Assembly (NCBI RefSeq): GCF_000336955.1
Contig: NZ_AOLI01000014.1
Span: 168,005 to 232,004 of the forward strand
From: Haloferax larsenii JCM 13917
GTDB taxonomy: Archaea; Halobacteriota; Halobacteria; Halobacteriales; Haloferacaceae
Reading direction: 5' to 3'
Length of the DNA: 64,000 nt
A model generated the notes under the pieces. That model searched no databases, was not told the DNA's origin, and worked only from the letters and a program-made list of their open reading frames with translations. The translations under genes and the position numbers were made by a program. Shown here piece after piece: positions 34,888 to 42,365 of the stretch; within the stretch, counting starts at the first letter, position 1; every line of letters starts with the position of its first letter.

Positions 34888-35448
34888 ATGTGGCCGTGGG
34901 GACACCTCGCATTTGGCTACCTCCTCTACTCACCAGCGGTGCGAGCCAAGACTGGCCGCGCGCCGGAGGGGGTAGCCGCCATCGCGCTCGCTCTCGGGAC
35001 GCAGTTCCCGGACCTCGTCGACAAGCCGCTGGCGTGGTATCTCGACGTGCTTCCCCACGGTCGGTCGCTCATGCACTCCGTGTTCGCGCTCGTCGTGGTG
35101 TCGCTGGTCGTGATTCGTCTCGGTCGGCGGTACGAATCCCCGGCGGGTGCGGCGTTCGCCGTCGGCCACGCGTCACACCTCGCAGGCGACGCACTGAGAC
35201 CACTCCTCGCTAGCGACTGGGCGAACCTCACGTTCCTCGCGTGGCCGTTGCTTCCCGTCCCGCTGGCGACAATCGAAGACACGTCACTGGTGGCACTCCT
35301 CACGAGACTCACGCTGTCGAGCGCTGCGTTCGGTGAAGTACTGTTGGGGCTCAGCGTCGTGTTGCTGTGGGTCCTCGACGGCCGACCGGGACTACAGACG
35401 ATTGGCCGCCTCGTTCGCGGAAGGTCGCGGGAGAATCGTCGTCACTGA
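34888..35448 (+). CDS. Membrane-bound metal-dependent hydrolase, YdjM/DUF457 family
   Basis: 186 aa from ATG 34888 (MWPWGHLAFGYLLYS). The frame is open upstream to 34711, but that part is out of character. Family features: N-terminal H in GHLAFGY, GTQFPDLVDKPLAW, LPHGRSLMHSVFALVV and the late VGHASHLAGDAL, giving the conserved His/Asp set of this integral-membrane family. Four hydrophobic segments. Substrate unknown. The stop codon lies in the first unit of a 14-bp tandem repeat. Confidence 0.8.
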   Translation: MWPWGHLAFGYLLYSPAVRAKTGRAPEGVAAIALALGTQFPDLVDKPLAWYLDVLPHGRSLMHSVFALVVVSLVVIRLGRRYESPAGAAFAVGHASHLAGDALRPLLASDWANLTFLAWPLLPVPLATIEDTSLVALLTRLTLSSAAFGEVLLGLSVVLLWVLDGRPGLQTIGRLVRGRSRENRRH

Positions 35449-35490
35449 AACGTCGTCACTGAAACGTCGTCACTGAAACATCGTCTGAAA
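35437..35490. repeat. 14-bp tandem repeat across a stop codon
   Basis: cgtcgtcactgaaa three times (35437-35450, 35451-35464, 35465-35478) and a shortened fourth copy to 35490. The hydrolase stop TGA is in unit 1 and recurs in every unit; because 14 is not a multiple of three, the TGA falls in all three plus-strand frames. Confidence 0.85.
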
Positions 35491-35506
35491 CGTGTGCGAG
35501 CGAGAC

Positions 35507-36607
35507 CTATTCGCGTCGCTTCCGCGACCCGCGAAGTCCCCGGCGCTTCGACTCCTGAGAATCGAGAACCATGGCGAGCACCAAGCCGAGGGCACCACCC
35601 ACCGCGCGTTTGACCGAGCGACCCGATGGTGTCTCGAACGACGCGAGCGAGCGAAGGACGCCGAGGAAGCCGAGAAGCGTCACCACCGCGCCGACGACAT
35701 AAGAGATGGCGACGGGATTCCTGGAGGGAACGTACTTCCGCCAGAGCCGCCAGAGGAAGTCCTTGAGCAGGAGCATCGAGAGTTTCGGGACGAACGTCCG
35801 GTAGTCGATTCCGCTCTCCTCGTCGCCGTAGCGGGCCCGCATCGGAACGTTCACGACGGGCATATCGGCGACGTTGAGTCTGACGAGAAGGTCGTTGAGA
35901 AACCCGTAGTCGTCGTAGAGCGCCCCGAGGCCGACCGCACGCAATGCCTCCGCAGAGATTGCGGTGTAGCCGTTTTGCGGGTCGCGGATGTGCCAGTAGC
36001 CGCTCGCGATGCGGGTCAAGAGCGTGAGGATGACGTTCCCGAACAGCCGATGGCCCGGCATATCTGCCCAGGAAGCGGGACCGGTGAGTCGGTTGCCGAC
36101 GGCGTAATCGGCCTCGCCGCGAGCGACGGGGTCGATGATGTCTTCGAAGATGTCGGGGTCCATCTGTCCGTCCGCGTCCATGACGGCGATGACGTCGATG
36201 CCGTCTTCGAGGGCTGCACGGTAGCCGGTCTTGACAGCCGCCCCGCGACCGAGATTCGTCTCGTGACGAATTGGGACGACGAAGTCACCAGTGAGCGCAC
36301 CACCGTCGGAGTCACCAGTGAGCGCGCCACCGTCAGAGAGTGCCTCCGCGGGCGTACGCGAGTCGTCGTCGAACTCACTCCGGAGCACGGACTCGGTTTC
36401 GGTATCGCCGACACTCGGAGTCGCCGAACGTGCCGCGTTCGCGCGGGCGGCGTGGGCGCGAATGACTTCCCACGTGTCGTCGTTAGAGCAGTCGTCGACG
36501 ACATACGCTCTGTCTGCGACCGACGGCAGGGTGTCGATGACGTCGCCCACAAAATTCGCTTCGTCGTGGCCCGGAACGACGACGGCGACTGTCTTACCGA
36601 GATACAC
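35507..36607 (-). CDS. Glycosyltransferase family 2, membrane-anchored
   Basis: 366 aa. GT-A fold with VVVPGHDEANFVGDVIDTLP, VVDDCSNDDTW, RGAAVKTGYRAAL and the DXD in VMDADGQMDP. C-terminal hydrophobic segments (NPVAISYVVGAVVTLLGFLGVL, AVGGALGLVLAMVLD) anchor it at the membrane, as in dolichyl-phosphate or polyprenyl-phosphate sugar synthases. Between strands 3 and 4 there is a disordered insertion of about 45 residues with a duplicated GALTGDSDG, coded by a 27-bp tandem repeat (36281-36334). Probably charges a lipid carrier for the surface glycan. Confidence 0.88.
   Translation of the reverse strand: MYLGKTVAVVVPGHDEANFVGDVIDTLPSVADRAYVVDDCSNDDTWEVIRAHAARANAARSATPSVGDTETESVLRSEFDDDSRTPAEALSDGGALTGDSDGGALTGDFVVPIRHETNLGRGAAVKTGYRAALEDGIDVIAVMDADGQMDPDIFEDIIDPVARGEADYAVGNRLTGPASWADMPGHRLFGNVILTLLTRIASGYWHIRDPQNGYTAISAEALRAVGLGALYDDYGFLNDLLVRLNVADMPVVNVPMRARYGDEESGIDYRTFVPKLSMLLLKDFLWRLWRKYVPSRNPVAISYVVGAVVTLLGFLGVLRSLASFETPSGRSVKRAVGGALGLVLAMVLDSQESKRRGLRGSRKRRE
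36281..36334. repeat. 27-bp in-frame duplication inside the GT2 gene
   Basis: Two copies of gRagtcaccagtgagcgcRccaccgtc at 36281-36307 and 36308-36334, encoding a doubled nine-residue GALTGDSDG element in the loop insertion. Confidence 0.8.
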
Positions 36608-37051
36608 GTGAGTTACCCCCCAAATATCGGGCGTTCCGCCCCTGTCCTCCTCTCTCCGGAGGTCGTGTGTCGGCAGTCATAGATATTCTCGACAGAATCT
36701 TTCGTGAGAGCCACCTTTGTTAAGCGGCAACTCCCCCCAAAAAGACATCTACAATACACATTAATTCCGGCGTAATTGACCCTCTACCTTCAGAATCTCA
36801 CGAATAAACTGAAAACATGTCTGTCGTATTTTTTTGAATTTCAGGTATTCAATACACTCTTGAGAGTCGGAACATACACTATTCAAAAATCAATCATTTT
36901 GAGCGTCGAGAGTCCCTTCGTAGCGGGCGACGACACGACAGTCACAATACCGGGAGGAGGAACACAGGAACCGCCATAGTGACGAGATGGATGCGTGTAC
37001 CGAGATAGATACGTCTCGGGCCGTGAGTGCGAGAAGAAAGAAAGATAGAAC
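36608..37051. other. AT-rich intergenic region
   Basis: 444 bp between two minus-strand glycosyltransferase genes. 36700-36910 is markedly AT-rich (ttttttgaatttc at 36828-36840, catttt at 36895-36900). The two short frames within it have no coding character. It may hold the promoter of the GT2 gene and the terminator of the upstream GT4 gene. Confidence 0.4.
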
Positions 37052-38302
37052 CTAGTCGGGGCGATTCGAGGACACGTCGACGCCGCCATCGGAGAGCGGG
37101 GCGTCTCCGTGCGTGGCGTCCTCGACGTGTTCGAGCGTTGGCTGGCGGTCCTCGACCGGAGGTCGATGACCGTCGTCCAACACGGCTTCGTACAGAGAGA
37201 CGATGTCGGCGGCGACGACGTCCCAATCGAACTGGTCGCGGACGTAGGCCCGGTTTCGCTCACCGACGGTGGCTCGGAGGACATCGTCCTCGACGTACCG
37301 TCTGAGCGCCGTTGCGAGTTGCGCCCGCGAGGGTGGAATGTTGAGCACCGCCCCGTGGGTTCCGTCCTGGATGACGTCTGCGAGCGCCCCTGCAGGGGTC
37401 GTGACGACCGGAAGCCGGGCGTTCATCGCTTCGAGAACGACCGTCGGAAGCCCCTCCGAGCGGGACAACGAGACGAACACGTCGGCGGCGTGGTAGGCAG
37501 CCTGCAACTCCTCGAACGGGAGGTTCGAGAGGAAGTGGAATCGGTCGTCCGCCCGCGCCTGCAAGTCGGCGACGAACGACTCCTCACCGTGGCCGACGAC
37601 GACGACGTTCACGTCGAGGTCCGCGAGTTCGTCGACGACGGTGTCGACGAGTACGTCGGGATTCTTGAGTTCGACCAATCGCCCGACGAAGAGAATCGTC
37701 GGTCGTGACGGGTCGATGCCGTGCGTTTCGCGGAACGCTTCGACAGTCGATTCCGGGACGTCGTGTTCGTCGGGATGGATACCGTTGGGAATGACGACGA
37801 CCTTCTCCTCGGGAACGCGGTACTCGCGGAGGAGTCGCCGCTTTTCGGCCGCACCGAGGACGATAATCCGGTCCATTCGGTCGAAGATGAACTGTGCGAA
37901 GGGGCGATACGCGAACTCGACTGCCTTGGCGACGAGTCCCCCCATCGGTTGGAACCCGTGAATCGTCATCACCGTCGGCGCGTCTTTCGGAAGCGCGAGC
38001 GTGGCGGCGAGCGACGAGAGGTACCACGGACTGTGGAGATGATAGACGTCCGCGTCGTGCTGGCGAACGACGCGAAACAGTTCGAGAGAAAGCGGGTTGC
38101 GCATCACCGTCGCCGTCGTCTTACAGTACGTCACCCCGGATTCCGGGGCGAGTGGACTCCGGTCGTTGGCGAGGCTCATGTCGGTCGTGACGACGTCGAC
38201 AGCGTGCCCACCTGCCCGGAGTGACTCGGCGAGGCGGTGGCTGTAGTTCTCCAACCCGCCGAGTGAGGGGCGGTGGAGGTGGTTGACTTGAACGACGTGC
38301 AT
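37052..38302 (-). CDS. Glycosyltransferase family 4 (1)
   Basis: 416 aa from ATG 38302 (MHVVQVNHLHRPSLGGLENY). GT-B fold: N-terminal GGLENYSHRLAESLRAGGHAVDVVT, HLHSPWYLS, TIHGFQP. C-terminal nucleotide-sugar domain: VVVIPNGIHPDEH, ILFVGRLVELKNPDVLV, VVGHGEESF and the E-x7-E motif SRSEGLPTVVLEAMNA. A retaining transferase, probably mannosyl- or hexosyl-, acting on the cytoplasmic face in surface glycan assembly. The C-terminal 40 residues are acidic and disordered. Confidence 0.9.
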   Translation of the reverse strand: MHVVQVNHLHRPSLGGLENYSHRLAESLRAGGHAVDVVTTDMSLANDRSPLAPESGVTYCKTTATVMRNPLSLELFRVVRQHDADVYHLHSPWYLSSLAATLALPKDAPTVMTIHGFQPMGGLVAKAVEFAYRPFAQFIFDRMDRIIVLGAAEKRRLLREYRVPEEKVVVIPNGIHPDEHDVPESTVEAFRETHGIDPSRPTILFVGRLVELKNPDVLVDTVVDELADLDVNVVVVGHGEESFVADLQARADDRFHFLSNLPFEELQAAYHAADVFVSLSRSEGLPTVVLEAMNARLPVVTTPAGALADVIQDGTHGAVLNIPPSRAQLATALRRYVEDDVLRATVGERNRAYVRDQFDWDVVAADIVSLYEAVLDDGHRPPVEDRQPTLEHVEDATHGDAPLSDGGVDVSSNRPD

Positions 38303-38465
38303 TGACAGGCGTCGATTGGTCGAGTGGGGCGTTAGTAAGCCGTCGGCTACCGCCGTAGACGGCCTTCTCAGCGCCGGTACGAGTCGCACTTCGGTCCTGG
38401 TACGAATCGCGTAACTATCCCGAACGACGGGCAAGAGTAGAGCAGAAGTCGCCCGTCAGACAATC

Positions 38466-39701
38466 ATGAGCACCGACACACCCCCAGAGTACGAGATAGC
38501 GCGACGACCGGCGACGACACCGGTCGAAGCGACCAGACGAGAGCGACCGGACGACCGACTCGAAATCTGGTACTTCATCGGTGCGCTGACCGTCGGGGGT
38601 GCAGAGCGCACGCTCGTGGACCTCGTCAACGGACTCGACAGAGAGCGGTACGACCCGACCATCTGGACGCTGTTCGACGAAAACAGGCTCGCCGACACGG
38701 TCGACCCGGCGGTTCCGATTCGAACGCTGGGACTCGGCGCACAGACCCGGGCCGACGACGCCGCGTTCGTCGAGGGCGGGAGCAACCCCCTCGACTACGT
38801 CCGCGCACCGCTTCGATTCGTCCGCGCCGTCCGTCGCGAACAGCCCGATATCGTCCAGTCGTTCCTCTTCTACGACAACACCATCGCCCGTCTCGTCGGC
38901 CTCGTCGCCCCGAAGACGACAATCGTCACGGGCGCACGAGGACTCCAGAACATCTCGAACCCGGTGATTCGAGCCATCGACACTGCGCTCATTCCGCTCT
39001 CCGACCGCATCATCTCGAACTCGAACGCCGGGGCGGACGCCTACGTGGCGCGCGGAGCGAATCCCGAGCGCGTCGGTGTCGTCCACAACGGCCGCGACCT
39101 CACCACGTTCACCGACGCCGAACCGGCGGGGCTCCGCGCCGAACTCGGACTCGACGCGGACGCTCGGCTCGTCGGGGTCGTCAGTCGCCTCGTCGAGCGA
39201 AAAGGCCAGCGTGACCTCATCGACGCGTGGCCCGGCATCCGGCGCGCACATCCCGACGCGCACCTCGTCCTCGTCGGTGACGGCGTCCTCCGCGACGAGT
39301 TCGCCGACCTCGCGGTCGACCGCGGCGTCTCCAACTCGGTTCACTTCCTCGGGACGCGCGACGACGTGCCGAACGTCCTCGCCGACCTCGACCTCTTTGC
39401 GTTCCCCTCGCACTGGGAGGGGCTTCCCGGCGCGCTGCTCGAAGCCATGGCTGCGGGCGTCCCAATCGTCGCGACCGACATTCCGGGAAACGACGAACTC
39501 GTCACCGACGGCGAAACCGGCGTGTTAGTCCCGGCTCACGACCCAGCCGCGCTCTGTGGGGCAATCTCGGGAGTGTTGGCACACCCCTCGCAAGCCGAGC
39601 GCTACGGGCGTGCCGCACAGGCTGACGCCGTCGACCGATTCGGATTGGATCGGATGGTCAGCGAGTTCGAAGCACTCTACGAATCGCTTCGTGACGACTG
39701 A
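38466..39701 (+). CDS. Glycosyltransferase family 4 (2)
   Basis: 411 aa. After a 30-residue disordered start the GT-B fold begins IWYFIGALTVGGAERTLVDLVNG. Later motifs are VHNGRDLTTF, GVVSRLVERKGQRDLIDAWP, LVLVGDGVLRDE and FPSHWEGLPGALLEAMAAGVPIVATD. Retaining transferase of unknown sugar. It starts 163 bp from the divergent GT4 gene, so both may share a control region. It is followed by the epimerase gene on the same strand. Confidence 0.9.
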   Translation: MSTDTPPEYEIARRPATTPVEATRRERPDDRLEIWYFIGALTVGGAERTLVDLVNGLDRERYDPTIWTLFDENRLADTVDPAVPIRTLGLGAQTRADDAAFVEGGSNPLDYVRAPLRFVRAVRREQPDIVQSFLFYDNTIARLVGLVAPKTTIVTGARGLQNISNPVIRAIDTALIPLSDRIISNSNAGADAYVARGANPERVGVVHNGRDLTTFTDAEPAGLRAELGLDADARLVGVVSRLVERKGQRDLIDAWPGIRRAHPDAHLVLVGDGVLRDEFADLAVDRGVSNSVHFLGTRDDVPNVLADLDLFAFPSHWEGLPGALLEAMAAGVPIVATDIPGNDELVTDGETGVLVPAHDPAALCGAISGVLAHPSQAERYGRAAQADAVDRFGLDRMVSEFEALYESLRDD

Positions 39702-39824
39702 GAAGACGCTGGCCGAACCAGTGGGCCGGGCGGATGTCTAGCAGGCCGATAGGGACGGCTTTATGCGACTGTCACGCCTGGTAACCGGACCCAAACAAAG
39801 GCAGATACCGCCCCATCTCTCCTC

Positions 39825-40850
39825 ATGCGAATTCTCGTCACCGGCGGTGCCGGATTCATCGGCGGCCACCTCGCAGAGGCCTTCGCACGAGAGGGCCACG
39901 ACGTCGTCGTCGTGGACAACTTCACGCCGTACTACGACCTCGGAATCAAACATCACAACGTCGACGTCGCCCGACAGGCAGCGAGCGAATCGGGCGGCTC
40001 GTACGAACTCGTCGTCGGCGACGTTCGAAACGCCGAGTTGATGGAGAAACTCGTCCGCGACAGCGACATCGTCTACCATCAGGCGGCGCAGGCGGGCGTC
40101 AGGTCGAGCGTCGACGAACCGCTCCGCGTGAACGAAATCAACGTCCGAGGGACGCTGAACGTGCTCGAAGCGGCCAGAGACGCCGACCTCGAACGCGTCG
40201 TCTTCGCGAGTTCGTCGTCGGTCTACGGCACGCCCGAGTACCTCCCGTACGACGAGTCGCATCCGACCTATCCAGTCAGTCCGTACGGAGCCTCCAAGCT
40301 CGCCGCCGAATCGTACGTCAGCACGTACAACGAAGTGTACGACCTGCCGACCGTCTCGCTCCGGTACTTCACCGTCTACGGGCCGCGGATGCGCCCGAAC
40401 ATGGCCATCTCGAACTTCGTCTCGCGGTGTGCGAACGGCGAGCCGCCAGTCATCTACGGCGACGGACGGCAGACGCGTGATTTCACCTACGTCGACGACA
40501 TCATCACCGCGAATCTGAGGCTGCTCGACACCGACGCGGCCGACGGGGAAGTGATGAACATCGGCAGCACCGACAACATCTCCGTGCTCGACCTCGCAGA
40601 AGCGGTCCGGGACCGGGTCGCACCGTCGATGCAAATCGAGTACGACGAGCGTGCGCCGGGAGACGCCGAGCACACCCACGCAGCCGTCTCGAAAGCCGCC
40701 GACCTCATCGACTACGAACCCCGAACGAGCATTCGAGAGGGAGTCAGCGCGTTCGTCGATTGGTACGACGCGAACCGCGACTGGTACGAACCGCTCGTGC
40801 GGTCGTCGATGGGCGCAGCCGACGCTGCGAGCGCCCAGTCGAACGACTGA
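39825..40850 (+). CDS. NAD-dependent nucleotide-sugar epimerase/dehydratase (SDR)
   Basis: 341 aa extended SDR. NAD site MRILVTGGAGFIGGHLAEAF, VVVVDNFTPYYD, catalytic SSSSVYGTPEY and YPVSPYGASKLAAES (YxxxK with upstream Ser), and RYFTVYGPRMRPNMAI. VDNFTPYYD together with YGPRMRPNM is the pattern of UDP-glucose/UDP-glucuronate 4-epimerase relatives. The exact substrate is not settled. It follows a GT4 gene and supplies an activated sugar to the surface glycan. Confidence 0.9.
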   Translation: MRILVTGGAGFIGGHLAEAFAREGHDVVVVDNFTPYYDLGIKHHNVDVARQAASESGGSYELVVGDVRNAELMEKLVRDSDIVYHQAAQAGVRSSVDEPLRVNEINVRGTLNVLEAARDADLERVVFASSSSVYGTPEYLPYDESHPTYPVSPYGASKLAAESYVSTYNEVYDLPTVSLRYFTVYGPRMRPNMAISNFVSRCANGEPPVIYGDGRQTRDFTYVDDIITANLRLLDTDAADGEVMNIGSTDNISVLDLAEAVRDRVAPSMQIEYDERAPGDAEHTHAAVSKAADLIDYEPRTSIREGVSAFVDWYDANRDWYEPLVRSSMGAADAASAQSND

Positions 40851-41221
40851 ACCTGACTGTCTCGTTTTATTAGGTTTCCAACTGCCCCGTTCCGACGACA
40901 GCGGTCCGATTAATCCGAACTTTTCTGTCGAGCGTTCAGGAAAAACAGCAGCTTATTCGTGAATGTTCGCGGTCGCGGTTCGGGGAAACTCGACAGGCCA
41001 GATTCACCCCACTACACATGCTACCAAACGCCATATCCATATTTACTAATTCCTGACCGTCAGTCGTTAATAGCGTGTTAATACGCCTCAAACACCAGAA
41101 TTCAGCCGTTTCGAGCACCCCATAGAATTCATCGAATCCGTCGGAATTCGTGAAATTCGGCAATGTCTGAATATTTTACGAACAATAGATTTATGTAATT
41201 AACCCCCTGTTAACCGAGTGA
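40851..41221. other. Intergenic region with surface-protein promoter
   Basis: 371 bp, AT-rich after 41030, with no gene seen. A TATA-like gatttatgtaatta at 41187-41200 lies about 28 bp before the ATG at 41222, indicating a leaderless start. Confidence 0.45.
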
Positions 41222-42031
41222 ATGGCATCCGAACGACAGCCCCAGACAGACTCTGACGACGGAGACGGGGACCGGCTCAGCTTCAGTCGGCGGTCGTATC
41301 TGCTCATGGCAGGTTCGGCCGTCGCGTCGGCTGCAGCAGCCGGCTGTCTCGGCTCCGACGACAGTGCATCCCTCCCACAGGAGATGCGGCCCGTTCAGGC
41401 CGTGTTTGGTTACGGTGGCGAAACGATGACGATGACCGAGTCGAGTTCCCTCTCGGGAACCCAACCGAACTCGTTGTCAGTCGCCTCCGAGTCCGAATCG
41501 AACGACACCCGTGCGACCGCAGACCCCGTCTCCGTGGGGACAGCGGTCACTGGGACGCTCGACTCCGCAGAAGTCGACTGGTTCGCGTTCGACGTCACCG
41601 CCGGTCAGACGGTGACCGTGACGCTCGACCGCGTTCCAACCAGCGGTATCACGTCCCTCATCCTGTACGGGCCGGGCGGCGAATACGTCGATCTCGTGTA
41701 CGTCGGCACCGATACGCCGGCGACCGTCGATATCGACGACGCTGCTGTCTCCGGCACCTACTATGCACAGGTCGTGGACGTCCAGCAGGGCTCGGGCGAC
41801 TACGAGCTCACAATCGCCGACGGCGCGAGTTCTGGCGACACGACCACCACGGACACCACCACCACGTCCACGGACACGACGACGACGTCCACGGACACTA
41901 CCACAACGACGACCAGCACGACGACTACCACCACGGCCACGCCGACGACTACCACCACGACAACCTCCAGCGAGAGCGAATACGGCTCTCAGGCGTACGG
42001 TGAATACGGCTACGGTGGCATCACGCAGTAA
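41222..42031 (+). CDS. Tat lipoprotein with PPC-like domain, Thr-rich stalk and Tyr-Gly tail
   Basis: 269 aa. Twin-arginine motif FSRRSYLLMAG and lipobox AAAAGC, so an exported lipoprotein. Residues about 95-195 look like a bacterial pre-peptidase C-terminal (PPC) domain (VSVGTAVTGTLDSAEVDWF, FDVTAGQTVTVTLDR, YAQVVDVQQGSGDYELTI). Then comes about 50 residues of almost pure Thr/Ser with Asp, a likely O-glycosylated stalk. The tail EYGSQAYGEYGYGGITQ has regularly spaced YG pairs, and a second FGYGG occurs just after the lipobox. First of three genes reading toward the beta-helix protein. Confidence 0.78.
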   Translation: MASERQPQTDSDDGDGDRLSFSRRSYLLMAGSAVASAAAAGCLGSDDSASLPQEMRPVQAVFGYGGETMTMTESSSLSGTQPNSLSVASESESNDTRATADPVSVGTAVTGTLDSAEVDWFAFDVTAGQTVTVTLDRVPTSGITSLILYGPGGEYVDLVYVGTDTPATVDIDDAAVSGTYYAQVVDVQQGSGDYELTIADGASSGDTTTTDTTTTSTDTTTTSTDTTTTTTSTTTTTTATPTTTTTTTSSESEYGSQAYGEYGYGGITQ

Positions 42032-42052
42032 TCAACCCTCCAACACAGAACA

Positions 42053-42361
42053 ATGAGCGAACGCTACAACACCCCCGACGCAGGAACCCTGAACTGGCAC
42101 GTCCCGCTGAACGAGAACTTCAAGAACCTCGGCACCGACGTCGAGATTCGCGACGACGACGCGAACAAGTCGAACTACGACCCCGCGGTCGGCGCGAAGT
42201 TCTTTGCAAACGACACGAAGAAGGTCTACCTCGGCGACGGTTCCCAGTGGAACTACATCGGCGACATCGCCAAACTCCCCGGCGACGTCGTCGTGAGCGA
42301 CACGGAACCGTCGAGCGCGAGTGTCGGCGACATCTGGATCGAGACGAGCTCCACCAACTAA
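42053..42361 (+). CDS. Small phage-fibre-like protein
   Basis: 102 aa, no signal peptide. LNWHVPLNENFKNLGTDVEI and VGAKFFANDTKKVYLGDGSQWNYIG resemble head or collar segments of phage tail-fibre proteins, where a short ATD/DGSQW element precedes the receptor-binding part. PGDVVVSDTEPSSASVGDIWIETS near the C-terminus has the same flavour. The DGSQW motif also occurs in the next protein (RYYDGSQWVA), which suggests that the two work together. Family assignment is by resemblance only. Confidence 0.6.
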   Translation: MSERYNTPDAGTLNWHVPLNENFKNLGTDVEIRDDDANKSNYDPAVGAKFFANDTKKVYLGDGSQWNYIGDIAKLPGDVVVSDTEPSSASVGDIWIETSSTN

Positions 42362-42365
42362 GCCA

